Assembly: GCF_000286955.2 (NCBI RefSeq)
Contig: NZ_AJYK02000024.1
Span: 41,203-105,202 of the forward strand
Direction: 5' to 3'
Length of the DNA stretch: 64,000 bases
From: Vibrio rumoiensis 1S-45
GTDB taxonomy: Bacteria; Pseudomonadota; Gammaproteobacteria; Enterobacterales; Vibrionaceae
Both the position numbers and the translations under genes were made by a program. Shown here piece after piece: positions 42,689 to 51,368 of this stretch. The notes beneath the pieces were generated by a model. It saw only the letters and a program-made list of their open reading frames with translations, was not told the DNA's origin and searched no databases. Position 1 is the first letter of the stretch; the number at the start of each line of letters is the position of its first letter.

Positions 42689-43474
42689 TTAACCGATAAA
42701 AAATTTATACCCTAGAGATAACATTAAAAGGCTTAGTGAAAGAGATATTGTTCGTTGTATTAGTTTAGGGCCATACTTTAAAGCGGAAGTACTTCCAACG
42801 TGGTTGCCCCATAGGTTCATGATGACTAGAGGAATAGCCAACATGTACAAGACATTACCAGCAATGATGAATGCAATCAAAGCCCCAATGTTTGATGAGA
42901 AGTTAAACAGCTTTGACGTAGCAGAAGCCGATACTAAATCAAACTTTAGCAAATAGTGCAGTGCTAAAATTAAGAAGCTACCAGTGCCAGGGCCAAAGAA
43001 ACCATCATAAAAACCAATGACAAAAACCGCTGCGGGCACTCCAAACCAAATCGTACCTTTACTGATTGTCTGCTCATTTGAAGTGGAGTGACTATTTTTA
43101 GGGATAAAGGACAACACGATACCAATTGGTAACATGGCAAAAATGATTTTTCCTATGGTGTCGGGGTCAAAATACAAAATGGCTTCTGCTCCAACATAGG
43201 CACCAGCAAGTCCTGTAGGAATACCTGTTGCAACGGCTGTCCATACTACTCGCTTATTTCGTATAAAATTTCGAATGGCTGCTATGGTGCCAAGTGTACT
43301 GACAATTTTCTCCTGACCAAGTGCAAGATGAGGAGGCAGCCCCGCCAGAATAAACGAGGGTACTAGAATTAATCCACCACCACCGGCCACACTGTCGATG
43401 AAACCGGCAGCAAATGCTGACACCATTAATGCAACGAGTATCCAAAATGTAATATCATTTCCTAACCAGTCCAT
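42689..43474 (-). CDS. TauE/SafE-family anion permease
   Basis: The 261-residue product has seven to eight membrane helices and the two glycine-rich repeats of this family, AAGFIDSVAGGGGLILVPSF and YDGFFGPGTGSFLILAL. Members export sulfite, sulfoacetate or other small organic anions. It lies 12 bases after a beta-hydroxyacid dehydrogenase gene in the same operon, divergent from a MocR-type regulator. I infer it moves the substrate or product of that enzyme. Confidence 0.85.
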   Translation of the reverse strand: MDWLGNDITFWILVALMVSAFAAGFIDSVAGGGGLILVPSFILAGLPPHLALGQEKIVSTLGTIAAIRNFIRNKRVVWTAVATGIPTGLAGAYVGAEAILYFDPDTIGKIIFAMLPIGIVLSFIPKNSHSTSNEQTISKGTIWFGVPAAVFVIGFYDGFFGPGTGSFLILALHYLLKFDLVSASATSKLFNFSSNIGALIAFIIAGNVLYMLAIPLVIMNLWGNHVGSTSALKYGPKLIQRTISLSLSLLMLSLGYKFFIG

Positions 43475-43486
43475 TCGTCATATCCC

Positions 43487-44371
43487 TTATTGTTGCGCTG
43501 CGTCGTAGGCTTTGATCAGAGCAGAAGTATCCATGCGACCTAGCCCAAGTGACTGAAGGTTTTCATATTGCTTATAGGCGTTTGATGTTAATGGTAGGAG
43601 CAAATTATATTTCTCTGCTTCTTTTAAACAGATCTTCAGATCTTTATGCATCCAGTCGATAGCAAATCCAAAGTTGAATTTATTCTGCGACATCGTTATT
43701 GCTCGGTTTTCCATTTGCCATGATCCAGCAGCGCCATGTTTAAGTACGCTTACGACTTGCTCGATATTTAAGTCTGCTTGCTTGGCGAGTAAAAGTGCTT
43801 CACTTAGCCCTTTTAATATGCCTGCAATACATATTTGGTTGACCATTTTACAGCGCTGTCCTTGCCCATGCTCTCCTAGCAACGTTATTTGTTTTGCATA
43901 GTTATCAAGAATTGGGCGTACAGCTTCAAACGTACTTTGTTCACCACCGCACATGACGGTTAGTGCTCCATTTTCTGCTCCAGCTTGACCACCGGATACT
44001 GGAGCATCGATAAAGTGAATGTCTTGGGCTAAGCAAGCTTGTGCCAGTTCTACTGCCAATTCAGCGGAAGTGGTGGTGTGATCGATTAAAGTAGCTCCTG
44101 GTTTCATCGACGATAACACGCCATTTTTGCCATAAATAACGCTTCTTACATCGTCATCATTACCGACACATACAATCACGACTTCGGCATTTTGCGCTGC
44201 TAGACGTGGCGTTTTTTCATACTCACCAGAAAATTCAGCAACCCATTTTATCGACTTGGATTCTGTTCGATTATAAACCGTTGTATTGAATCCTGCTTTA
44301 GATAGGTGACCAGCTATTGGGTAGCCCATTACACCTAAGCCAATAAACGCGACACAATTATTTCTTTCCAT
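43487..44371 (-). CDS. Beta-hydroxyacid dehydrogenase, paralogue in a MocR-controlled operon
   Basis: The 294-residue protein has the same design as that at 20120-20995: Rossmann start VAFIGLGVMGYPIAGHL, signature DAPVSGGQAGAENG, and catalytic lysine Lys175 in QRCKMVNQICIAG. The two share long identical runs, so they are recent or strongly conserved paralogues. The likely substrates are 3-hydroxyisobutyrate, tartronate semialdehyde or sulfonated analogues, reduced or oxidised with NAD(P). It is the first gene of a two-gene operon with a TauE-type permease and is divergent from a MocR regulator. Confidence 0.85.
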   Translation of the reverse strand: MERNNCVAFIGLGVMGYPIAGHLSKAGFNTTVYNRTESKSIKWVAEFSGEYEKTPRLAAQNAEVVIVCVGNDDDVRSVIYGKNGVLSSMKPGATLIDHTTTSAELAVELAQACLAQDIHFIDAPVSGGQAGAENGALTVMCGGEQSTFEAVRPILDNYAKQITLLGEHGQGQRCKMVNQICIAGILKGLSEALLLAKQADLNIEQVVSVLKHGAAGSWQMENRAITMSQNKFNFGFAIDWMHKDLKICLKEAEKYNLLLPLTSNAYKQYENLQSLGLGRMDTSALIKAYDAAQQ

Positions 44372-44398
44372 GTGAATTGCTCTCTTTTAAATTAGTTT

Positions 44399-44454
44399 AT
44401 ATGTCAATTAGCGCTGGTTCTTAATGTAATTCAGATTAATGACATATGTCAATT
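44399..44454. promoter_or_regulatory. Repeated operator-like sequence upstream of the MocR gene
   Basis: ATATGTCAATT occurs twice in direct orientation (44399-44409 and 44444-44454). The second copy is part of a perfect palindrome TGACATATGTCA (44440-44451). Position in the divergent region suggests binding of the adjacent MocR-type regulator, whose family often uses such repeats. Confidence 0.55.
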
Positions 44455-44545
44455 TATTTTAATTGAAATAGGATATGTGTTTTAAAAAGACATGAAAGTG
44501 AATCAAGGTTTATACTTAGTGCTTGAATTGGGATAGGAGATAAGA

Positions 44546-45883
44546 GTGAGTAGCAGTAAATTCAGCAAAATTGCTCAGATTATTGAGGAGCGAATTGAGA
44601 ATGGGGAATATTTACTTAATTCTAAGTTACCAACTCATAGAGTACTTGCGGATGAGTTGAATACGACGCCTGTTACGATTGCAAAAGCGTATAAACTTCT
44701 TTCGAATAAAGGAAAAATTGAATCTTTTGTGGGGAGAGGAAGCTTTGTCTGTGGGGAATCCAATTTAAACTCTGCAATTAAAGCTTCAGAAATGGAGGAA
44801 ACGTTTAACTTTTCTATTCTTCAACCTTGTTTGTATAAAAATGTAGTGCCATTGCAAAAAGCGTATCAAGTCGCTAGTGAAAAGTTAACCGCAAGCCTTA
44901 TTGGTTATACCGAACATACTGGCCATGAAAATCATCGTGAGGCAGGGGTTGCTTGGGCTAAATATTTTGGTTTAACTGGTGGGTCGGTTGATAACACTTT
45001 ACTGACGAATGGGGCGCAGCATGCACTTTCACTCCTCATTCACGCTCTAACCAAACCGGGAGATACGATTGCAGTAGAGGAGAAGACTTACCCTGGAACA
45101 TTGGCGATAGCGAGTTTATCGGGGCGTAAAGTGGTAAAAGTTTCAATGGATGAGCATGGAGTTTCACCTGAGGCGTTAGAGCTTGTGATCGATGAGTGGA
45201 AACCAAAGCTGGTTGTAATTGTCCCTTCGCATCAAAATCCCACCGGTATTACTATGCCTGAAGTGCGTCGCAGGAAAGTGGCGGAAGTCATAAAAAGAAA
45301 AGATATTTGGTTAGTTGAGGATGACATTTATTGCTTTCTGGATGAAAGGCCAATTCCTGCTATCAGTAATTTTATACCGGAGAAAGCTTTTCATATTTCC
45401 GCGTTGTCCAAAGCGCTTAGCCCTGCAATGAGATGTGGCTATATTAAGGCTCCAGAGAGCCACGTAGAATTGCTTAATGCTCATATTCGAGCAAATATTT
45501 GGCTTTCACCACCGATAAACTATATAGCCGCAACCTATTTAATTGAATCTGGTGAAGCTTTTAAAATTGCAGAGCAACAGCGTAAAACAGCATTTGAACG
45601 GCAAACGATCGCGCGTAAAATCTTGCCAACAATCCAATGTAGATCAACGGGCTACCACATATGGCTTCCTTTACCATTACATTGGACATCTGAGCGTTTT
45701 GTTGCAGAAGCAAAAAATCGTCATGTGATTATCAGTAGTGGTAGTTATTTTGATGCCACTGGACACGAATCTCGTCATGTTCGATTATCACTGATGTCAA
45801 TTAGTAGCGAAGCTCAGTTAGAAGAAGGGCTGAGAATTTTGCAAAATTTATTAGAATCAAAAATCACTACTTTCCCTTTTTAA
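44546..45883 (+). CDS. MocR/PdxR-family PLP-dependent regulator
   Basis: The 445-residue protein begins with GTG after AGGAGAT. Residues 5-75 form a GntR-type winged helix (LPTHRVLADELNTTPVTIAK, then GKIESFVGRGSFV). From about 100 it has a class-I aminotransferase domain: HQNPTGITM, EDDIYCFLDE and the PLP-binding lysine, Lys289 in SALSKALSPAMRCGY. MocR proteins sense a small amine or amino acid through PLP and activate a divergent gene. The divergent dehydrogenase/TauE operon is the obvious target, for example for an amino-sulfonate or amino acid. Confidence 0.9.
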   Translation: MSSSKFSKIAQIIEERIENGEYLLNSKLPTHRVLADELNTTPVTIAKAYKLLSNKGKIESFVGRGSFVCGESNLNSAIKASEMEETFNFSILQPCLYKNVVPLQKAYQVASEKLTASLIGYTEHTGHENHREAGVAWAKYFGLTGGSVDNTLLTNGAQHALSLLIHALTKPGDTIAVEEKTYPGTLAIASLSGRKVVKVSMDEHGVSPEALELVIDEWKPKLVVIVPSHQNPTGITMPEVRRRKVAEVIKRKDIWLVEDDIYCFLDERPIPAISNFIPEKAFHISALSKALSPAMRCGYIKAPESHVELLNAHIRANIWLSPPINYIAATYLIESGEAFKIAEQQRKTAFERQTIARKILPTIQCRSTGYHIWLPLPLHWTSERFVAEAKNRHVIISSGSYFDATGHESRHVRLSLMSISSEAQLEEGLRILQNLLESKITTFPF

Positions 45884-46246
45884 ATATAAAAACGCCACTC
45901 TTATACCGCACTATTGAGGAGCTTTGATATAAACCCCAATAGTGCGACCATCTTTTATGGCATTCATTGTATTGCGCGCAAATAACAACATTGCTTTCGG
46001 TTATTTCTTGAACAATATGAAATCACTAACTAGCTTTATAAAAAGCCGTACCCGTTATGAACTTAGATGATGTGGTGCCAATTAAACCTGACACCATGAC
46101 ATACCTCATTATGGAGCTTCTTGCTCACTAGGTGTTTTGTGTGCTCCTCGCTCCGAATAACGATAAAAATCGGTAACCATTTTCCACGTTAAAACAAAGG
46201 CGTATCGCCATAATAAGTGGGAAATATTGAAGGACGAGGGGGAATC
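45884..46246. other. Intergenic region upstream of the cox operon
   Basis: No supported reading frame. A 10-bp inverted repeat (CGCACTATTG with CAATAGTGCG, 45907-45946) follows the MocR stop and may be its terminator, though the T run is weak. The remaining 300 bases should hold the cox operon promoter. Confidence 0.45.
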
Positions 46247-47581
46247 TTGGATAGATTGCGCAAAAACGCTATTGCGTTCACTCGAATGGTAGTGAGCTTA
46301 ATGGTTTTGGTTCCAATGGTCGCAATACCAGCCGAAACCAAATTTAACTTAACTCAAGGGGTAACAGAAATTAGCGGGAAGGTGTATCACCTTCACATGT
46401 TGATTTTTTATATTTGTTGCGCCATCGCTGTCGTGGTGTTTGGTGTGATGTTTTATTCGATCGTTCGGCATCGAAAATCTCGCGGAGCAGTTGCTGCTCA
46501 CTTCCATGAAAGCACTAAAGTAGAAATCCTTTGGACAGTTATACCCATTATTATCTTGGTGCTTATGGCGATCCCTGCGACCAAAACGTTAATTGCGATG
46601 GAAGATACCACGCAAGATGAATTAACGGTGACGGTCACTGGATCGCAATGGAAGTGGCATTATCGCTACTTTGATCAAGGCGTAGAATTCTACAGCTTCT
46701 TAACGACTTCTCAGAAACAAATCGAAGGTACAGAAGAAAAGGGTGCAAACTACTTATTGGAAGTGGATAACCCATTGGTGCTGCCAATTAACCGTAAAGT
46801 ACGTTTTTTAATGACTTCTGATGATGTTATTCACTCTTGGTGGGTGCCAGATTTTGCGGTGAAGAAAGATGCGGTTCCGGGCTTTATTAATGAGGCATGG
46901 ACCAAGATTGATAAACCGGGTATTTACCGTGGCCAATGTGCTGAGTTGTGTGGACGTAACCACGGCTTTATGCCCATTGTTGTTCAAGCCCTACCCGAAG
47001 ATGAATTTGATTCTTGGTTGGTAGAGCAAAAACAAATTGCCGCCGCTAAAAAAGCGGAAGCTGAAAAAGCTTTAGGTAAGACGCGCAGTTTGGATGAGTT
47101 GATGGCGATGGGCGAAACCGTTTACAACGAGCGATGCGGTGTGTGTCATCAAGTGAATGGACAAGGTATTGCTAATGTATTCCCTGCATTAAAAGGCAGC
47201 CCAATCGCTTTAGGTGATAAAGCTGAACACATTAATATCGTGTTGCATGGTAAAGCGGGGACAGCAATGCAGGCATTTGCTAACCAGTTGAATGAGGAAG
47301 AAATTGCTGCCGTAGTGACTTATGAAAGAAACGCATGGGGTAATGATACAGGCGATAGTATTCAAGCCTCAGATGTGAAGCAAGTGCTTACTAATGGCGA
47401 GCTTACAGAGAGTTCAACCGACAGCAATTCAGCCAGTCATCAGCCTAAAAATGAGAGCTTAGAAGGCGAAGTTTTTAAGAGCAATAATTCTGAAAGCGAT
47501 GTCGTTAAGAGTAATAGCCCTAACATGATGAGCTTTGCCAAAAACAACTCGGCACAAAATAGTCAAACGGAGGCACAATGA
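46247..47581 (+). CDS. coxB: Cytochrome c oxidase subunit II with fused cytochrome c domain (caa3 type)
   Basis: I place the start at the TTG at 46247, after GAGGGGG; earlier in-frame codons lie in that ribosome-binding stretch. The 444-residue protein has a signal peptide, two membrane helices (about 45-110) and the CuA cupredoxin domain with Cys231, Cys235, His239 and Met242 in CAELCGRNHGFM. A heme c domain follows (CGVCH, Cys297/Cys300/His301). So it can accept electrons from cytochrome c and pass them inward through its own heme. The last 75 residues are a Ser/Asn/Glu-rich low-complexity tail not typical of the family. It overlaps coxA by four bases. Confidence 0.94.
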   Translation: MDRLRKNAIAFTRMVVSLMVLVPMVAIPAETKFNLTQGVTEISGKVYHLHMLIFYICCAIAVVVFGVMFYSIVRHRKSRGAVAAHFHESTKVEILWTVIPIIILVLMAIPATKTLIAMEDTTQDELTVTVTGSQWKWHYRYFDQGVEFYSFLTTSQKQIEGTEEKGANYLLEVDNPLVLPINRKVRFLMTSDDVIHSWWVPDFAVKKDAVPGFINEAWTKIDKPGIYRGQCAELCGRNHGFMPIVVQALPEDEFDSWLVEQKQIAAAKKAEAEKALGKTRSLDELMAMGETVYNERCGVCHQVNGQGIANVFPALKGSPIALGDKAEHINIVLHGKAGTAMQAFANQLNEEEIAAVVTYERNAWGNDTGDSIQASDVKQVLTNGELTESSTDSNSASHQPKNESLEGEVFKSNNSESDVVKSNSPNMMSFAKNNSAQNSQTEAQ

Positions 47582-49221
47582 ACCCTTCTCCTTCTATTGA
47601 TACCACAGCCGAGACAAATAAGGCTGCCGATATCAACGCAACAGAACATGTGAATGCACAAGATCACGATCATCATGGCCCTGCTAAAGGCATTAAGCGT
47701 TGGATTTATTCCACCAACCATAAAGATATAGGTACCTTGTATTTATGGTTCAGCTTGATCATGTTTTTTACGGGTGGTGCCATGGCGATGGTGATCCGAG
47801 CTGAATTGTTTCAACCCGGTTTGCAATTAGTCGAGCCGCACTTCTTTAATCAAATGACGACAGTTCACGGCCTTATTATGGTGTTTGGCGCGGTTATGCC
47901 AGCCTTTACCGGGCTAGCGAACTGGATGATCCCGATGATGATTGGTGCGCCAGATATGGCTCTGCCACGCATGAATAACCTCAGTTTTTGGATACTTCCT
48001 TTTGCGTTCTTAATTTTACTGTCATCGTTGTTGATGCCCGGTGGTGGCCCTGCTTTTGGTTGGACATTCTACGCACCGTTATCGACGACATTTAGCTCTG
48101 ACAGTACCGCGTTATTTGTGTTCTCTGTTCATATTATGGGGATCAGTTCGATTATGGGCGCGATCAACGTGATTGTGACCATAGTGAATATGCGTGCACC
48201 CGGTATGGATTGGATGAAGCTGCCAATGTTCGTATGGACATGGCTGATCACGGCTTTCTTATTGATTGCAGTAATGCCGGTATTGGCTGGCGCGGTGACC
48301 ATGGTATTAACCGATAAATACTTCGGTACGAGCTTTTTTGATGCCGCGGGTGGGGGCGATCCGGTGATGTTCCAGCATATATTCTGGTTCTTTGGACACC
48401 CTGAAGTGTACATTATGATTTTGCCGTCATTTGGCATCATTTCAGCAATTATCCCAGCATTTAGCGGTAAAAGGCTCTTTGGTTATCATTCGATGGTGTA
48501 CGCTACTTGTGCGATTGCTTTCCTTTCTTTCTTAGTGTGGGCGCACCATATGTTCACAACCGGAATGCCAGTTTTCGCTGAAATTTTCTTTATGTACTGC
48601 ACTATGTTGATTTCCGTGCCGACAGGGGTGAAAGTATTTAACTGGGTCGCGACGATGTGGCGAGGCTCACTCACTTTTGAAACCCCAATGTTATTTGCGA
48701 TAGCCTTTATTGTGTTGTTCACCATTGGGGGCTTTTCTGGCTTGATGCTAGCCATTGTGCCTGCTGACTTCCAATATCATGATACCTACTTTGTGGTGGC
48801 GCACTTTCATTATGTGTTGGTGACGGGGGCGGTGTTCTCGATCATGGCCGCTGCATATTATTGGCTGCCGAAGTGGACAGGAAATATGTATCACCAAACT
48901 CTTAGCTTATGGCATTTCTGGCTTTCGCTGATTTCCGTCAACGTCTTATTTTTCCCAATGCATTTCTTAGGTTTAGCCGGAATGCCAAGGCGTATTCCTG
49001 ATTATGCGATTCAATTTGCCGATGTGAATCAGATCGTATCGCTGGGAGGTTTTGCCTTTGGGCTATCGCAATTGCTGTTCTTGGTGATTGTTGTGAAATG
49101 CGTAAAAGGCGGCGAGCCTGCACCAGCCAAACCTTGGGAGCGAGCTGAAGGGTTAGAATGGACCGTACCAAGCCCTGCGCCGCACCATACGTTTTCAACA
49201 CCACCTAAGATCGAAGGTTAG
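47578..49221 (+). CDS. coxA: Cytochrome c oxidase subunit I
   Basis: The 547-residue product is the catalytic heme-copper subunit with 12 membrane helices. Heme and copper ligands are visible: VHGLIMVFGA (low-spin heme His), FGHPEVYIMILPSFGII (CuB His-Tyr pair), WAHHMFTTGM (CuB His-His) and VAHFHYVLV (heme a3/a His). It reduces oxygen to water and pumps protons. A His/Asp-rich N-terminal tail of about 30 residues (DHDHHG) precedes the first helix. It overlaps coxB by ATGA and has a strong ACGGAGG site, consistent with tight co-translation. Confidence 0.97.
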   Translation: MNPSPSIDTTAETNKAADINATEHVNAQDHDHHGPAKGIKRWIYSTNHKDIGTLYLWFSLIMFFTGGAMAMVIRAELFQPGLQLVEPHFFNQMTTVHGLIMVFGAVMPAFTGLANWMIPMMIGAPDMALPRMNNLSFWILPFAFLILLSSLLMPGGGPAFGWTFYAPLSTTFSSDSTALFVFSVHIMGISSIMGAINVIVTIVNMRAPGMDWMKLPMFVWTWLITAFLLIAVMPVLAGAVTMVLTDKYFGTSFFDAAGGGDPVMFQHIFWFFGHPEVYIMILPSFGIISAIIPAFSGKRLFGYHSMVYATCAIAFLSFLVWAHHMFTTGMPVFAEIFFMYCTMLISVPTGVKVFNWVATMWRGSLTFETPMLFAIAFIVLFTIGGFSGLMLAIVPADFQYHDTYFVVAHFHYVLVTGAVFSIMAAAYYWLPKWTGNMYHQTLSLWHFWLSLISVNVLFFPMHFLGLAGMPRRIPDYAIQFADVNQIVSLGGFAFGLSQLLFLVIVVKCVKGGEPAPAKPWERAEGLEWTVPSPAPHHTFSTPPKIEG

Positions 49222-49332
49222 TGATTAGTTTGTGAGAGAAGGTTGTCAAAACTGAGCCGAACGAAAGCGTCACCACCGCGCCCATACTGAAAGTTTAAGG
49301 TATGAAAATACAGGGCATAAAAGGATTCTGTT

Positions 49333-50040
49333 ATGAATAAACCAGATCCGAATAATCAAATTGATAGTGAACAACCTGCCGACAGTAAGCCGGTTGAGAG
49401 TAAGCCAGTAAGCAATAAAAAGTTGATTGTTTACTTAATGTTAGGTGTGGTGGGAATGTTTGCGTTTGGGTTTGCGCTCGTGCCTTTGTACGACATTATG
49501 TGCGAAAAACTCGGTATTAATGGCAAAACCAACACGGTAGCGGCTTCTTCTCAAGGGATACAGGTGGATGAATCACGTTTAATTCGGGTGCAATTTATGG
49601 CGCAAGTCAGCCCGAATATGCCGTGGACATTTGAACCGGTTGAAGCGCAAATGGATGTGCACCCCGGACAGGTGATTCGCACTAGTTATCGCGCCGTTAA
49701 CTTAGGGAACAGTGCGATGATTGGACAAGCGGTTCCGTCGATTGCCCCTGGATTAGCCGCCACACACTTTAATAAAATTGAATGCTTTTGCTTTAACCAT
49801 CAGCCGCTTGAAGCAAAAACGGAAGCGGAACTGCCGGTCATTTTTTATGTTGATAATGACCTGCCAGCTTCGATTAACCGCTTAACCTTGTCATATACTT
49901 TATTTGATATAACTGAAAGCGGAGCCACAGGAAAAAGCACAGAAGAAGGCACTTCTGGCGTGAGTAATGCCAGCGTTACTAGGAGCAACACCAGTGCCAC
50001 TATGAGCAAGGGGAGCGCCAAAGTCGTTCGCTCAAACTAA
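49333..50040 (+). CDS. ctaG: Cytochrome c oxidase assembly protein CtaG (Cox11)
   Basis: The 235-residue protein delivers copper to the CuB site of subunit I. It has one membrane helix (about 30-50) followed by LVPLYDIMCEKLGING, then a periplasmic domain with the copper motif CFCFNHQ near residue 154. It has a hydrophilic N-terminal tail and an unusual Ser/Thr/Asn-rich C-terminal extension of about 40 residues after the conserved domain (SGVSNASVTRSNTSATMSKG). It lies between coxA and coxC as in many Proteobacteria. Confidence 0.94.
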   Translation: MNKPDPNNQIDSEQPADSKPVESKPVSNKKLIVYLMLGVVGMFAFGFALVPLYDIMCEKLGINGKTNTVAASSQGIQVDESRLIRVQFMAQVSPNMPWTFEPVEAQMDVHPGQVIRTSYRAVNLGNSAMIGQAVPSIAPGLAATHFNKIECFCFNHQPLEAKTEAELPVIFYVDNDLPASINRLTLSYTLFDITESGATGKSTEEGTSGVSNASVTRSNTSATMSKGSAKVVRSN

Positions 50041-50092
50041 GAGACATCCAAGTTCGTTTCAAATGAATTGATTCGTTCTAAGGAGAGCCAAG

Positions 50093-51037
50093 ATGAACAA
50101 AACCAATGAAGCGATCAACGCTTCTCATGCGAACTATTCAGGCAACCAACAGGCGACTTCAGCAACTCGTCAGCCGGAAGTGTATTACGTTCCCTCTGAA
50201 AGCAACTGGCCAATCGTAGGCGCGTTTGCATTATTTTTGATTGCGGTTGGCGCAGGGCTTTATCTTCAGCCAAAAGGCATTTTAAGTAATGTAGGCGGCT
50301 TTTCACTATTTGGTGGTTTTGTCATTCTTGTGATCATGCTGGTGGGCTGGTTTCGTAATGTGATCCAAGAATCAATGTCCGGTCTTTATTCTCATCAAAT
50401 AGAGCGTTCGTTTCGCCAAGGCATGAGTTGGTTTATCTTTTCAGAGGTGATGTTCTTTGGCGCATTTTTCGGCGCTTTGTTCTATGCCCGAATGATTTCT
50501 GTGCCTTGGTTGGGTGGCGCATCCAATAATGCGATGACCAATGAGGTTTTATGGCCCGCTTTTGAAGCGATCTGGCCATTGGTAAGTACGCCAAGCGGTG
50601 TCACAACGGAAGCTATGCCGTGGCAAGGACTGCCATTAATGAACACCATTATCCTGTTAACCTCTTCTGTTACATTGCATTTCTCGCAGCTCAGTTTGGA
50701 AAAAAACCAACGTACAGCACTTATCGTATGGCTTGAAATTACCATTGTGCTGGCGATTGCCTTCTTATTTTATCAAGGTCAAGAATACGCACACGCCTAC
50801 CAAGAAATGAATTTAACGCTACAATCTGGTGTGTATGGAAATACCTTCTTCTTACTGACTGGGTTTCATGGATTACACGTCACACTTGGAACGCTATTTT
50901 TAATTGTTCTATTGGGGCGTATTGCCTTTGATCACTTTACCCCGAAAGATCATTTTGCTTTCCAAGCCGGCAGTTGGTATTGGCACTTTGTCGATGTGGT
51001 GTGGTTGACCTTGTTTATTTTCGTCTATGTTTTGTAG
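50093..51037 (+). CDS. coxC: Cytochrome c oxidase subunit III
   Basis: The 314-residue product has seven membrane helices and the subunit III landmarks WFIFSEVMFFGAFFGALF, LHFSQLSLEKNQ, FYQGQEYAHAY, TGFHGLHVTLG and SWYWHFVDVVWLTLF. Subunit III stabilises subunit I and the proton-uptake path. AAGGAGAG precedes the ATG. A hydrophilic N-terminal tail of about 35 residues precedes the first helix. Confidence 0.96.
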   Translation: MNKTNEAINASHANYSGNQQATSATRQPEVYYVPSESNWPIVGAFALFLIAVGAGLYLQPKGILSNVGGFSLFGGFVILVIMLVGWFRNVIQESMSGLYSHQIERSFRQGMSWFIFSEVMFFGAFFGALFYARMISVPWLGGASNNAMTNEVLWPAFEAIWPLVSTPSGVTTEAMPWQGLPLMNTIILLTSSVTLHFSQLSLEKNQRTALIVWLEITIVLAIAFLFYQGQEYAHAYQEMNLTLQSGVYGNTFFLLTGFHGLHVTLGTLFLIVLLGRIAFDHFTPKDHFAFQAGSWYWHFVDVVWLTLFIFVYVL

Positions 51038-51127
51038 TGAGTGCCTTAAATTAGCCTTGAGGTAAGGTTATAAAAAATGAATGGATAGAAAATAGAGTAA
51101 TAGAGTGTTGGCTGAGTAAACAACAGC

Positions 51128-51358
51128 TTAATAAGGTCGAGGGTTCGGGGCGACTAGCCCGGTTGCCATCGCTAGAAGTAAAAGGATTATGACCAAGGCG
51201 GAGAAGATAAGCCGCTTGCCGAGAAAATGGCTCATAGGAACGGTATTTTGTTCATCTGGGTTTTGCTTCACCATTAAATACAAAGCTTTACCAAGGTTGA
51301 AAATGACGAACAATAGCAGCAGCACCAACAGTAGTTTGAATACGAAAATGATGGTCAT
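51128..51358 (-). CDS. DUF2909-type two-helix membrane protein
   Basis: The ATG at 51358, with AGGAGG five bases upstream, gives 76 residues; an upstream extension would run through the SURF1 start. The product has two membrane helices (about 3-22 and 48-67) linked by a hydrophilic loop, the layout of the DUF2909 twin-helix family found inside cox clusters. It is the only gene of this cluster on the opposite strand. Its start lies 10 bases from the SURF1 start, and their ribosome-binding sites overlap in a small palindrome. A role in oxidase assembly is inferred from context only. Confidence 0.75.
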   Translation of the reverse strand: MTIIFVFKLLLVLLLLFVIFNLGKALYLMVKQNPDEQNTVPMSHFLGKRLIFSALVIILLLLAMATGLVAPNPRPY

Positions 51359-51368
51359 GGAGCCTCCT

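Noticed and set aside
47757..47769. TTGATCATGTTT inside coxA, identical to a control-region iteron
   Set aside because: It lies in a conserved coding segment (SLIMFFTG); similar strings occur in ctaA (near 53758) from the same codon combination. Without pairing or conservation it is probably chance.
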